From Streptomyces sp. HUAS YS2 (GTDB lineage: Bacteria; Actinomycetota; Actinomycetes; Streptomycetales; Streptomycetaceae), in NCBI RefSeq assembly GCF_033343995.1, contig NZ_CP137573.1, positions 4,063,001 through 4,127,000 of the forward strand: DNA of 64,000 bases, given 5' to 3'. The notes under the pieces are model-generated. The model saw nothing but the letters and a program-made list of their open reading frames with translations. It was not told the DNA's origin and did not search any database. Below are positions 44,152-52,992 of this stretch, one piece after another; position 1 is the first letter of the stretch; every line of letters starts with the position of its first letter. The translations under genes and the position numbers were made by a program.

Positions 44152-44604
44152 TCAGTGCTTCTGCGGGTTGTGGTTGGGCGCCTCGACGGGCACCTCGACC
44201 GTGATCGGGTCGGACTTCTCGAAGTGCAGCTCGATGCTGACCTTGTCGCCCTGGCGCGGCTTCTGCTTGAGGGCCATGAACATGATGTGGTTGCCGCCCC
44301 GTTCGAGGTTCAGCTCGCCGTTCGCGGGGATGTCGAAGGACTTCACCTGCTGCATCTTCTGGTTCTTGGTCTCGTGCATGGTCACGTCGTCCGACAGCGG
44401 GCTGGTGACGGAGGTGAGCTTGTCGGCGGTGCCGCCCGCGTTGGTGATGGTGAGGAATCCGCCGGCCATGTCCATCACGGGCTGGGGCATGTACGCACCG
44501 CTGACCTTGAGTTCGGGGGTGTCCCCGGAGGAGGAGCAGCCGGTCAGGGCCAGCGCGGTCGCGAGGGCGACGGCGGCGGAGAGGGAGGTGGTGCGGCGGT
44601 TCAC
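44152..44604 (-). CDS. ecuC: PCu(A)C-type copper chaperone lipoprotein
   Basis: 150 residues. Lipobox LTGCSS (about 19-24), then a PCu(A)C domain with the H-x10-M-x21-H-x-M-type copper set, seen as TMHETKNQKMQQV and NHIMFMAL. In S. lividans ECuC receives Cu(I) outside the cell and passes it to Sco. The GTG start at 44604, with GGGGGAG, overlaps the sco stop by 4 bp. Confidence 0.88.
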   Translation of the reverse strand: MNRRTTSLSAAVALATALALTGCSSSGDTPELKVSGAYMPQPVMDMAGGFLTITNAGGTADKLTSVTSPLSDDVTMHETKNQKMQQVKSFDIPANGELNLERGGNHIMFMALKQKPRQGDKVSIELHFEKSDPITVEVPVEAPNHNPQKH

Positions 44605-45305
44605 GGGTTCTCCCCCTTGATGATCTTCGGGAGGTCCTCGGCGTACTGGTCGGCCGTGGTGTCCTCGCCGTACAGCACGTAGCCCTGGTCGGTCGTCGGC
44701 GAGAACGCGATGACCTGCGCGCCGTGCATGGAGACGACCTGGCCGTTCTCCTTCTTCGGCGGGTCGATGCCGATGCCGAGCTGGCGTGCGCCCGCCTGGA
44801 TCGTCGCGAAGTCGCCGGTGAGCCCGGTGAAGGAGGCGTCTCCGGCCGCGGGCAGCCACTTGGCGAGTTCGGCGGAGGTGTCCCGCTCCGGGTCGGTGGT
44901 GACGAAGACGACCTGGAGCTTGTCCTGGTCGGCCTTGGGGAGCTTCTTCTTGGCGATGGCGATGTTGCTCATCGTCAGCGGGCAGACGTCAGGGCAGTGC
45001 GTGTAGCCGAAGTAGATCAGCGTCGGCCTGCCCTTGGTCATGGCCTTGAAGTCGTACGGCTTGCCCTTGGTGTCGGTGAGGACGAGGTCGGGCTTGGCGA
45101 ACGGCCGGTCGAGGACGGTCGCGGCCTTGGCGCTGTCGGCGGTGCCGGAGACCTCGGCGACGGAGCTGCCGGCCTGCGGGTCGTCACCGCCGCCGCACGC
45201 GCTGAGGGTGAGGGCGGCCGCCGCCGTGAGGGCGGCGGCGGCCAGCGCGGTGCGGCGCCGGCGGCGGACCGGGCGCGCGGAAGCGGCTCGGTGGTGCTGG
45301 TTCAT
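44601..45305 (-). CDS. sco: Sco1/SenC-type copper chaperone lipoprotein
   Basis: 234 residues. Signal with lipobox LSACGGG, thioredoxin-like Sco fold with the copper-binding CPDVC in IYFGYTHCPDVCPLT, and the conserved His late in the chain (MHGAQVIAF). It delivers copper to the CuA site of cytochrome oxidase or to the extracellular oxidase GlxA. Coupled with ecuC by overlapping codons. Confidence 0.9.
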   Translation of the reverse strand: MNQHHRAASARPVRRRRRTALAAAALTAAAALTLSACGGGDDPQAGSSVAEVSGTADSAKAATVLDRPFAKPDLVLTDTKGKPYDFKAMTKGRPTLIYFGYTHCPDVCPLTMSNIAIAKKKLPKADQDKLQVVFVTTDPERDTSAELAKWLPAAGDASFTGLTGDFATIQAGARQLGIGIDPPKKENGQVVSMHGAQVIAFSPTTDQGYVLYGEDTTADQYAEDLPKIIKGENP

Positions 45306-45364
45306 GTACGGGTTCTCTTTCGGATGGCGCGGCGAGAGGACCGCTCGTCAGGCGGTGCGGCGGT

Positions 45365-46132
45365 TCAGGCGGTCGGGCGGCGGCGGCCGGCCAGGATGCC
45401 GAACGCCAGCCCCGCGAGGCCGACAAGGATGCCGACGACGCCGAGGACACGGGCGGTGTTGTCGGTGGAGCCGACGGCCTCGGCGTGCTCGGAGGCGCCC
45501 GCCTTCTCGTCGTGCCCGGCGGCCTTGTCGTCGCTCTTGGCGCCGGTGCCGGTGCCGTGGTGGTCCTCGGTGGCGGCCGACAGCTTCAGGACCGGCGCGG
45601 GGTTCTGCGGCTCGGCCGCGCCCTCCTTCGGCTCCTCGATCCAGCGGACGACCTCGTTGTTGTCGTACGTCTGGAGGGCCTTGAGGACGAGCTGGTCGGT
45701 GTCCTCGGGCAGCTGCCCCAGGGAGAGCGGGAACTGCTGGAACTGGCCGGGGCCGATCTTCGCGTCGCCGGAGGCGGTCCAGGTGACCTTGGTGACGGCC
45801 TCGGTGATCTTCTTGCCGTGCATCTCCAGCGGCTTGGCGAGCTTGGCCTTGGTGACGACCGGCGTCCAGCCGGGCACGGGCTGCGGCATCACGGAGGCGA
45901 GCGGGTGGTCGGCCGGGAAGTTGACCTCGACCTTGACCGTGGACGCGTTGTCGCGCTCGTTCGGCACCTTGACGTTGACCGTCGCGTACCCGCCCTTGGC
46001 GGCCTCGCCCTGCGGCTGCACGCTGACGTGCGCGAAGGCGGTGCCGGAGAGCAGCACGGCGGAGGAGAGGGCGAGGCCACCGGCCACGGCGGCGCGGGCG
46101 ACGTTCACGGAGACGGTCGACGAAAGCTTCAT
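45365..46132 (-). CDS. YcnI-family copper-binding protein
   Basis: 255 residues. Signal peptide ends AFA-HVSVQP, so the mature protein begins with the copper-binding His, as in YcnI. A DUF1775 beta domain (about 36-170) is followed by a His/Asp/Glu-rich linker (EDHHGTGTGAKSDDKAAGHDEKAG), a C-terminal membrane helix and RRR anchor. YcnI binds Cu(II) at the N-terminal His. ATG 46132 is preferred over GTG 46144 on ribosome-site spacing. It lies upstream of sco in the leftward copper cluster. Confidence 0.88.
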   Translation of the reverse strand: MKLSSTVSVNVARAAVAGGLALSSAVLLSGTAFAHVSVQPQGEAAKGGYATVNVKVPNERDNASTVKVEVNFPADHPLASVMPQPVPGWTPVVTKAKLAKPLEMHGKKITEAVTKVTWTASGDAKIGPGQFQQFPLSLGQLPEDTDQLVLKALQTYDNNEVVRWIEEPKEGAAEPQNPAPVLKLSAATEDHHGTGTGAKSDDKAAGHDEKAGASEHAEAVGSTDNTARVLGVVGILVGLAGLAFGILAGRRRPTA

Positions 46133-46240
46133 GGGTTCAGACACTCCAGGTTCGGCAGAAGGTGAGAGGTCCGGCGCGCGGGCGGCGGGCAGCCGGCCGC
46201 GCGCGGACGCCGCGGTCCCACTCCCGTCGAGTGGACCGCG

Positions 46241-47095
46241 TCAGGCCGCGAGAACGCAGAGGCCGGCCGGCGGGCCGCGCCGGATCACGCTGTGCTGGAG
46301 TGCTTCGGCCGCCGGTGGCGGCGAGGAGTCGCCGGCGGTGCGCGCGGGGCGGCGCGGACCGGTCGCGGGCAGCCCGGGAAGGCCGGCGAGGAGGGACCGT
46401 ACGAGGGTGAGCGCGGCGCGCAGGGCGCGGACGAACGCCGCCTCGGCGAGCCCGGTCGCCCCCTCGGCGGAGAGCCGGACGAGCCGGCCGAGGGCCAGGT
46501 CGCCGCGGCGCAGCAGCCAGCCGGTGGCCAGGGCGGCGAGCAGGTGGCCGAGCAGCATCGGCAGGTTCGGAACGAGTTCGGCGCCGAACTGCGCACCGGC
46601 ACCGCCCGTCGCGCCGGACCCGTGGTGCACGGGCGCCGCCACCCCGCCCGCCGTCACACGCGCCGGGTCGATACCGGCGGCGGTGACGATGCGGGCCGCG
46701 TCGGCGGGGGTGAGCGCCGCGGCGGCCCCGGCCCCGCAGACGAGCCGGGCCGCCACGCGGATCAGGGCCGCGTCGGCCTCCGGTCCCACGGCGAGCCGCT
46801 GCTGCAGGATCTGGCCGACCCCGAAGAGGGTGTGCAGGGAGAGCTGGCCGACGGCGAGCGCGCCCACGACCGCGGGCAGTGAGCGCTCCCGGCCGGCGAA
46901 CGGCAGGATGAGTACGAAGACGCCGACGAGTCCGGCGGCGATCGTCCACAGGGCGATGCCCTCGCAGGCCGCCAGCGCGTGCCCCAGTGCGGACAGCACG
47001 ACGCAGACCGCGGTGAACACCGCGGCCCTCAGGAACCGCGGGGCGGCTCCGGCGCGTGCGGCCGGTGTGGGGGCAGACATGGCGGGGCTCATCAT
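46241..47095 (-). CDS. conserved membrane protein at head of copper cluster
   Basis: 284 residues, four or five membrane segments (for example AVFTAVCVVLSALGHALAA and TIAAGLVGVFVLILPFAG), a Gly/His loop VHHGSGATGG, and a Pro-rich cytoplasmic tail. No known domain. Its place upstream of ycnI and sco on the same strand suggests a role in metal handling, by context only. ATG 47095 has a GGAGGCGGG ribosome site; 47080 is an alternative. Confidence 0.65.
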   Translation of the reverse strand: MMSPAMSAPTPAARAGAAPRFLRAAVFTAVCVVLSALGHALAACEGIALWTIAAGLVGVFVLILPFAGRERSLPAVVGALAVGQLSLHTLFGVGQILQQRLAVGPEADAALIRVAARLVCGAGAAAALTPADAARIVTAAGIDPARVTAGGVAAPVHHGSGATGGAGAQFGAELVPNLPMLLGHLLAALATGWLLRRGDLALGRLVRLSAEGATGLAEAAFVRALRAALTLVRSLLAGLPGLPATGPRRPARTAGDSSPPPAAEALQHSVIRRGPPAGLCVLAA

Positions 47096-47320
47096 TCCAC
47101 CCGCCTCCCCCCGTTCTCACGGCAGGTCCGGAAGATCACGCTTTGCGGCCCGGGACGCGGGACGTGCCGGACGTACGGCCGGGCGTCCACCCGGACATAC
47201 ACGGCCCGCGGAGGTGTGTGTATCCGCCGAATGAGCGCTCTCACATCACCGAGGGGCTTACGAAGGGTGCCGAGGGGCAATACGTAGGGGTATGTCGAGC
47301 CGCAGCCAGGAGGCTGGAGC

Positions 47321-47761
47321 ATGAGCATCTGGTGGTCACTCCATCTGCGGCGCGAGGCTGCGAGCGTTCCGCTCGCCCGGCGTCTTCTGCTCGGCACGAT
47401 GGAGACGGCGGGCGTCGACCCCGACGTCTCGTACGAGCTGTCGGTCGCGCTGAGCGAGGCCTGCGCCAACGCGGTGGAGCACGGCGGGGACGCCGAGGCG
47501 TCGGAGGAGTACCGCGTGACGGCGTACCTCGACGGCGAGACCTGTCGCATCGAGGTGGCCGACGCGGGCCCGGGCTTCGCCCGCAGCGCCGCCGGCCGGC
47601 CGGTCGCGGCGGCGGACGCCGAGCACGGCCGCGGCCTGCGGCTGATCGAGGAGCTCGCCGACCACGTCTACTTCGGCAACGGATCGGTCAGGGGCGGCGC
47701 GGTCGTCAGCTTCGACAAGATCGTCAAATGGCGCCCGGACGCCCCGCTGGCGCTCGCCTAG
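47321..47761 (+). CDS. RsbW-like serine kinase / anti-sigma ATPase
   Basis: 146 residues, GHKL ATPase: N box LSEACANAVEHGG, G1 DAGPGF and G2 GRGLRLIEELADHV. Many Streptomyces small ATPases of this kind inhibit sigma factors or phosphorylate anti-anti-sigma proteins. No sigma factor is adjacent, so the partner is unknown. ATG 47321 behind AGGAGG. A bidirectional terminator follows. Confidence 0.85.
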   Translation: MSIWWSLHLRREAASVPLARRLLLGTMETAGVDPDVSYELSVALSEACANAVEHGGDAEASEEYRVTAYLDGETCRIEVADAGPGFARSAAGRPVAAADAEHGRGLRLIEELADHVYFGNGSVRGGAVVSFDKIVKWRPDAPLALA

Positions 47762-47806
47762 CGAAGAACCCGCCGGCGCTCGCCCGGCGAAGAGGCAGCA
47801 CGACGA

Positions 47807-47840
47807 CGAGCCCCCGCCGACCGAAGTCGGCGGGGGCTCG
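47807..47840. terminator. bidirectional terminator, 14-bp perfect stem
   Basis: CGAGCCCCCGCCGA (47807-47820) pairs with TCGGCGGGGGCTCG (47827-47840), loop CCGAAG. It lies between the convergent RsbW-like and aminopeptidase genes. Confidence 0.85.
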
Positions 47841-47857
47841 TGCCCGTACGAGAAGGG

Positions 47858-49315
47858 TCAGCCCTTCAGGCCGGCCATCCACGCCTCGACCTCGTCGGAG
47901 CGGCGCGGCAGCGCGTCGGACAGGTTCCGGTTGCCGTCCTCCGTGACGAGGATGTCGTCCTCGATGCGGACGCCGATGCCCCGGTACTCCTCCGGCACGG
48001 TCAGGTCGTCGGCCTGGAAGTACAGCCCCGGCTCGACGGTCAGGCACATGCCCGGCTCCAGCGTGGTGTCGACGTACGCCTCGGTGCGCGCGGCGGCGCA
48101 GTCGTGGACGTCCATGCCGAGCATGTGGCCGGTGCCGTGCAGGGTCCAGCGGCGCTGGAGACCGAGCTCCAGGACGCGCTCGGCCGGGCCCTCGACGAGG
48201 CCCCACTCGACGAGCTTCTCGGCGAGCACGCGCTGCGCGGCGTCGTGGAAGTCGCGGTAGGCGGCGCCCGGCTTCACCGCGGCGATGCCGGCCTCCTGCG
48301 CCTCGTACACGGCGTCGTAGATCTTCCGCTGGATGTCCGTGTACCGGCCGTTGATCGGCAGGGTGCGGGTGACGTCGGCGGTGTAGAGCTCGGTGGTCTC
48401 CACGCCGGCGTCGAGCAGCAGCAGGTCGCCGGAGCGGACCGCGCCGTCGTTGCGGACCCAGTGCAGGGTGCAGGCGTGCGGGCCGGCGGCGCAGATGGAG
48501 CCGTAGCCGACGTCGTTGCCCTCGACGCGGGCGCGCAGGAAGAAGGTGCCCTCGATGTAGCGCTCGCTGGTCGCCTCGGCCTTGTCCAGGACCTTGACGA
48601 CGTCCTCGAAACCGCGGGCGGTGGAGTCGCAGGCCTTCTGCAGCTCGGCGACCTCGAAGGCGTCCTTGATCAGCCGCGCCTCGGAGAGGTACACGCGCAG
48701 CTCTTCGTCGCGCTCGGCGGTGACCTTGTCGGTCAGCGCGGCCTCGATGCCGGCGTCGTGGCCGCGGACGGCGCGGACGGAGCCGGTGGCGTCCTTGAGG
48801 GCCTGGGGCAGCTCGCGGACGTCCTTCGCCGGGATCCCGAGCAGCTGCTCGGCCTCGGCGAGGGAGTTGCGGCGGCCGACCCACAGCTCGCCCATGCCGT
48901 CCAGCCAGAACTCGCCGTTCTCGCGGTTCGAGCGCGGCAGCAGGTAGATCGTGGCCTCGTGGCCGTTCTTCACCGGCTCCAGGACGAGGACGCCGTCGTG
49001 CGTCTGGTCGCCGGTGAGGTAGGCGTACTCGGTGGAGGCGCGGAAGCTGTACTCGGTGTCGTTCGACCGGGTCTTCAGGTTGCCCGCGGGGATCACCAGG
49101 CGCTCGCCCGGGAAGCGCGCGGAGAGCGCGGCGCGGCGGTCGGCGGTGTGCGCGGCCTGGGCGATGGGCGCCAGGCCGGTGAGCTCCGTGTCGGCCCAGC
49201 CGGACTTCATGTTCTCGGCCAGCTCGTCGGAGACGCCCTGGTACAGGCCGTTCTTGCGCTGCTTGATCGGCTCCTCGGCCTCGTCCGGGGTCTCCGGAGT
49301 GAGCTCTTCGGCCAC
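47858..49315 (-). CDS. pepP: aminopeptidase P (Xaa-Pro aminopeptidase)
   Basis: 485 residues. N-terminal AMP-N domain (about 50-190), then an M24 catalytic domain with metal ligands in LLLLDAGVETTELYTADVTR (two Asp), HGTGHMLGMDVHD (His), TVEPGLYF (Glu) and GVRIEDDILVTEDG (Glu). It removes an N-terminal residue before proline in peptides. The gene stands alone. A second, shorter M24 protein lies at 28622-29482. Confidence 0.92.
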   Translation of the reverse strand: MAEELTPETPDEAEEPIKQRKNGLYQGVSDELAENMKSGWADTELTGLAPIAQAAHTADRRAALSARFPGERLVIPAGNLKTRSNDTEYSFRASTEYAYLTGDQTHDGVLVLEPVKNGHEATIYLLPRSNRENGEFWLDGMGELWVGRRNSLAEAEQLLGIPAKDVRELPQALKDATGSVRAVRGHDAGIEAALTDKVTAERDEELRVYLSEARLIKDAFEVAELQKACDSTARGFEDVVKVLDKAEATSERYIEGTFFLRARVEGNDVGYGSICAAGPHACTLHWVRNDGAVRSGDLLLLDAGVETTELYTADVTRTLPINGRYTDIQRKIYDAVYEAQEAGIAAVKPGAAYRDFHDAAQRVLAEKLVEWGLVEGPAERVLELGLQRRWTLHGTGHMLGMDVHDCAAARTEAYVDTTLEPGMCLTVEPGLYFQADDLTVPEEYRGIGVRIEDDILVTEDGNRNLSDALPRRSDEVEAWMAGLKG

Positions 49316-49455
49316 GGGTCTGCCTCCTTTTGGTACGACACTGAACCCCCACCATCGTACGGTCGTACGGAAGGGGGCCCAGGGCCGGAAGACCCATTAC
49401 CGACGAGTCACGTGTACGTCACACCCACCGCGCGGCCGAACCGCAGCCGCCCGGC

Positions 49456-50886
49456 TCACTCGAAGCGGGCCGCCAGGAGCACCACGTCCTCGCCCTCCAC
49501 CGGAGCGTCGAGCCCCTCGGGCAGCATCGTGCGCAGGATGTGGTCGGCGACGGCTCCCGGGTCGGGGCGGTCGGCCTTCGGCACGCTCGCGGCGGCCGCG
49601 TGCAGCCGTGCGAAGGCCCGGTCCATCGGTTCGCCGGTACGGCGGAGCAGCCCGTCGGTGTAGAGCAGCACCGTTTCTCCGGGCGCGGGCGACAGCTCCT
49701 CGCTCGGGGCCTCCCAGCAGGAGAGCATGCCCAGTGGCGCGGACAGCGAGGTCTCGACGAACTCGGTGCGCTGCTCGCCGATGATCAGCGGCGGGGTGTG
49801 CCCGGCGCCGGCCAGCACGATCTTGCGGAGCCCGGGTTCGGCGTACGCGAAGAGGGCGGTCGCCGTGCGGGCGGGTTCGGTGAGCCGCAGCAGCAGCTCC
49901 AGGTCGGACAGGACGGCGACCGGGTCCTCGCCCTCCATCACCGCGTACGCCCGCAGGGAGGCGCGCAGCCGCCCCATCGCGGCAAGCGCGCTGGGCCCGC
50001 TGCCGGAGACGGAGCCGACGGCGAGACCGAGCGCGCCCTCGGGCAGCGGCAGCGCGTCGTACCAGTCGCCGCCGCCGCGGGGGTGGCTGCGGTGGCGCGC
50101 GGCGAGCTGGACGCCGGGAACCCGGGGGAGGCGGCTGGGCAGCAGTTCCTCGGCGACGGTGGCGACCTGGACGCGGGCCCGCCGCAGTTCGACGAGGCGG
50201 GCGAGGTGCTCGGTGGCGTACCGGACGTACAGGCCGATGAGGTGGCGCTGCCGTTCGACGGGTTCCGCGGGCTCGTCGTACAGCCAGACGACCGCGCCGA
50301 GCCGGCCCGCAGCGAGCGGCCCCGTGGTCGCGGCGCCCGCGGACGCGCCGTCGCCGGTGTCCTCCGGGGACAGGGGCAGCGCGTAGCTGGCGGCGTAGCC
50401 GAGGCGGGCGGCGACCTCGCGGTGGCGCGGGTCGAGCTCGGCCTCGCCGAGCAGGTCGGGGTGGGCGCCGGGGTCCGGCAGGCCGTCGAGGATGCGGCCG
50501 TACGAGGTGGCGCTGCGCGGCACGGTCTCGATGTGTCCGAGGTCGGCGTGGGCGAGGCCGAGGCCGACGGTGGTGGCGGGGCCGAGACCGTCGGCGGGTT
50601 CGAGGACGACCATGCCGCGGCGGGCGCCGACGAGGGCGGATCCGGCGCGCAGCAGTTCGGCGAGCGCGTCGTCGAGGGTGCTGGTCCTGACCAGGCGTTC
50701 GATGAGTTCGTGCAGGGTGGTGAGGTCGGAGACCCAGCCGGCCAGCCGGTCCTGGATCAGCGCGCCGGGTGGGGCCGGGGCCGCGGGCACGCCGGGGAGG
50801 GAAGCCGCGGTGGAGGCCGCAGTGTGCGCGGGGCCGGGGACACTGGAATCGATTCCGGCCACTTTCGGCAGGTGAGGGGCGCTCAT
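49456..50886 (-). CDS. GAF - SpoIIE-like PP2C protein with degenerate metal site
   Basis: 476 residues. GAF domain (about 55-215), then a SpoIIE/PP2C domain (about 250-470). GGDWYD and LYTDGL are present, but the metal-binding Asp of the GDVxGHG motif is Ser here (GSVSGSG), and the last motif reads GEDVVLL. Active relatives dephosphorylate anti-sigma antagonists; loss of one ligand suggests weak or no phosphatase activity. ATG 50886 is chosen; on the mRNA a 7-bp hairpin (50889-50906) directly precedes it with GGAAAG at its loop, and a longer N-terminus from 50940 is possible. Two RsbW-like ATPases lie within 4 kb on either side. Confidence 0.8.
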   Translation of the reverse strand: MSAPHLPKVAGIDSSVPGPAHTAASTAASLPGVPAAPAPPGALIQDRLAGWVSDLTTLHELIERLVRTSTLDDALAELLRAGSALVGARRGMVVLEPADGLGPATTVGLGLAHADLGHIETVPRSATSYGRILDGLPDPGAHPDLLGEAELDPRHREVAARLGYAASYALPLSPEDTGDGASAGAATTGPLAAGRLGAVVWLYDEPAEPVERQRHLIGLYVRYATEHLARLVELRRARVQVATVAEELLPSRLPRVPGVQLAARHRSHPRGGGDWYDALPLPEGALGLAVGSVSGSGPSALAAMGRLRASLRAYAVMEGEDPVAVLSDLELLLRLTEPARTATALFAYAEPGLRKIVLAGAGHTPPLIIGEQRTEFVETSLSAPLGMLSCWEAPSEELSPAPGETVLLYTDGLLRRTGEPMDRAFARLHAAAASVPKADRPDPGAVADHILRTMLPEGLDAPVEGEDVVLLAARFE

Positions 50887-51346
50887 GGCCGTCGGCTTTC
50901 CGACGGGTGTGTCTCGCTCATCAGCATCGCAAACCCCCATGTCAATCTGCGGCGCCAGCAATGCATCCACATGTACACGCACTCGGCGAGGGATGTCCAG
51001 CATTGTCCACGCGGGACTTGTGGTGTCCGTGGGGCCGTGCACAGGGTGTTGTGCTCGAGTCGAACTTGGCTGAAAATTACCCCCACTGCGCACCTTTTGC
51101 GGTCGACTGACGTCGTTTGAAAGAGCGTTGAGTCGATGCCGTGTCGGGTACGTACACGGTGATGGCCCTTACCGCCGCAGGCGACAGTGGGCGCAGAGGA
51201 TGCGCCGCCTCGCCACGCGTCAGATGAACGACGAGCCCGACTCGGCCCCGATTTCCAGGGGCGGCGAAGCGCTGATACGCACAGTGAACGGTTCCGCACG
51301 TGGTGTGATGCGGACCTCGGCGTTCAACGGAAAGGAACGAGCGCTC
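50887..51346. other. divergent intergenic region, PP2C-like / prim-pol-like
   Basis: 460 bp without a supported gene. It holds the CCGTCGG/CCGACGG hairpin at 50889-50906 and a single DnaA-box-like TTGTCCACG (51003-51011). Around 51070-51120 it is relatively AT-rich, a likely promoter zone. Nothing else is recognised. Confidence 0.4.
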
Positions 51347-52030
51347 ATGCGCGAGATCCTCGGAAGGCGACGCAGGCTCCGGTTCCGGCGCACGAGGAGG
51401 ACCGAGCAGCTCGACGCGGCGCTCACCTGCGCCACCGAGTGGCAGTGGCCGGTTCTCCCCGGTGTGGGGCTGAAAGCGGCCGGAAGCCGTGGCGACCGCG
51501 GGCGCGGCTGCGCCTGCCCCGACCCCGAGTGCGTCGTCCCCGGCGCACACCCCTTCGATCCCGGGCTCCTCGCAGCCACCACGGACGCGCGCATGGTGCG
51601 CTGGTGGTGGACCAACCGCCCGGACGCCCCCGTCGTGATGGCCACCGGCGGGCGCGCCCCGTGCGCGGTGAGCCTGCCCGCGGTCGCGGGCGCGCGGGCG
51701 CTGAGCGTGCTGGACGGCTGGGGCATGCGTCTCGGGCCGGTGGTGGCGACGCCGACGCGGTTCGCGCTGCTGGTCGCCCCGTACGGGATGGAGCAGCTCG
51801 GGGAGCTCCTCTACACGAAGGACTCGGTGCCCAGCTCGCTGCGCTTCCACGGCGAGGGCGGCTACCTGGTCCTGCCGCCGTCGGTCGCCGGGACCGGGCA
51901 GGTGCGCTGGGAGCGGGCCCCGCTGGCCGGCTCCGCGCGGCCCTGGCTGCCGGACGTCGAGGCGGTCGTGGACGCGCTGGTCGACGCGAGCGCCGCCGCG
52001 CCGGGCGGCGGCAGCCGGCTGGCGTACTGA
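51347..52030 (+). CDS. small prim-pol-like protein (bifunctional primase/polymerase domain)
   Basis: 227 residues. A basic start (MREILGRRRRLRFRRTRR) is followed by ALTCATEWQWPVLPGV, CACPDPECVVPGAHP, RMVRWWWTNRPDAPVVMATGG and a C-terminal HGEGGYLVLPPS block. These are the landmarks of the archaeo-eukaryotic primase-like (prim-pol) family of actinobacteria. The usual catalytic acidic pair of the family is not obvious here, and no helicase partner is present, so it may be a non-catalytic chromosomal relative. ATG 51347 behind AAAGGAA. Confidence 0.75.
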   Translation: MREILGRRRRLRFRRTRRTEQLDAALTCATEWQWPVLPGVGLKAAGSRGDRGRGCACPDPECVVPGAHPFDPGLLAATTDARMVRWWWTNRPDAPVVMATGGRAPCAVSLPAVAGARALSVLDGWGMRLGPVVATPTRFALLVAPYGMEQLGELLYTKDSVPSSLRFHGEGGYLVLPPSVAGTGQVRWERAPLAGSARPWLPDVEAVVDALVDASAAAPGGGSRLAY

Positions 52031-52190
52031 CACCACCCCACGCCCCGCCGCGCGGTCGGCGTACGGGTCCGTCACCCGTACGGGTGTGAGCGGGGCCGAG
52101 TTGTACGGGAATCGGGCGTGCGGCGGGACGGAGGCGTGCCACCCGTCGATATCGTCGGGACGGCATCTTCGCGACGGCACAGGTGGGGCC

Positions 52191-52784
52191 ATGAATCTGC
52201 GCGTGATCGGGCTCGGGGCCGCCGTCGTGTGCGCGGTGCTCGTGCCGCTGGCGGCGTTCGCCGGACCGGCCGGAGGGCCCGCCGGGACTGTCCCCGCCGG
52301 GGACGGCAAGGGCGGCAGGGCCGTGCCGGGCGGGCTGCTGTCCGTGGTCGGGGCCCCGGAGCGGGCCCCCGGCGGCGTACCGGAGAAGGGTGCTCTCTCC
52401 GCCGTACCGACCGCGGTGCCCGCGCCGGGCGGGCGGTCGTCCGCCTGCGGTCCCGAACTCAGCTCCCCCGACGGCATCGAGGCGCAGACCTGCGTCCTGA
52501 CGGAGAACGGCGAGACCTGGGGGCGCACGTACTACCGCAACGCCTCCGGCCTGGAGCTCACGGCCGTCCTCACCCTGATGGCCCCCGGCGGGCGGACCGT
52601 GCAGACCTATTGCGAGGTTTCGGCGGAGGACGAGCCGGGCGCCTGTGAAACGCCGCGGGAACGTTCGCGCGCGTCGGTTTCGAAGTACAGCGCGGTGGCG
52701 GAGTTCGCCGGTGCGGGCGAGGGTGGCAGCACGCCACTGTTGTTGCGGTCGGGAAGCAACGCGCCTGCGGCCGAAGGAAGTTGA
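52191..52784 (+). CDS. secreted hypothetical protein
   Basis: 197 residues with a signal peptide (about 1-24, VIGLGAAVVCAVLVPLAAFA). A Gly/Pro/Ala-rich linker follows, then a domain with four Cys (SACGPELSS, QTCVLTEN, TYCEVSA, GACETP) that could form two disulfides. The end TPLLLRSGSNAPA is typical of small beta-sandwich exported proteins. No family recognised. ATG 52191, with AGGTGGGG upstream. A terminator hairpin lies 28 bp after the stop. Confidence 0.7.
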   Translation: MNLRVIGLGAAVVCAVLVPLAAFAGPAGGPAGTVPAGDGKGGRAVPGGLLSVVGAPERAPGGVPEKGALSAVPTAVPAPGGRSSACGPELSSPDGIEAQTCVLTENGETWGRTYYRNASGLELTAVLTLMAPGGRTVQTYCEVSAEDEPGACETPRERSRASVSKYSAVAEFAGAGEGGSTPLLLRSGSNAPAAEGS

Positions 52785-52812
52785 CGCCCGGAACACATGC
52801 GGGCACGAGAAC

Positions 52813-52852
52813 GCCCGGTCGCTGGCGACGGGGGATGCACCAGCGACCGGGC
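52813..52852 (+). terminator. 13-bp perfect hairpin after the secreted protein gene
   Basis: GCCCGGTCGCTGG (52813-52825) pairs with CCAGCGACCGGGC (52840-52852) around a 14-nt loop; an AT-richer tail follows. Confidence 0.75.
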
Positions 52853-52992
52853 TTCCTGAACCGTAACAAGAGATCTGCCGTTCGCAAATTCGATCTCTGT
52901 AATTCAGTCAGGTTATTCATCGGGGGAGGGCGGCGAGTTGTGGCGGAGGTCACCGACTGGTCGGTCTGTCAGTCACCGTCGCCGCCCGGACA

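Noticed and set aside
51003..51011. Single TTGTCCACG as a DnaA box
   Set aside because: One isolated near-match gives no cluster; noted only within the intergenic description.
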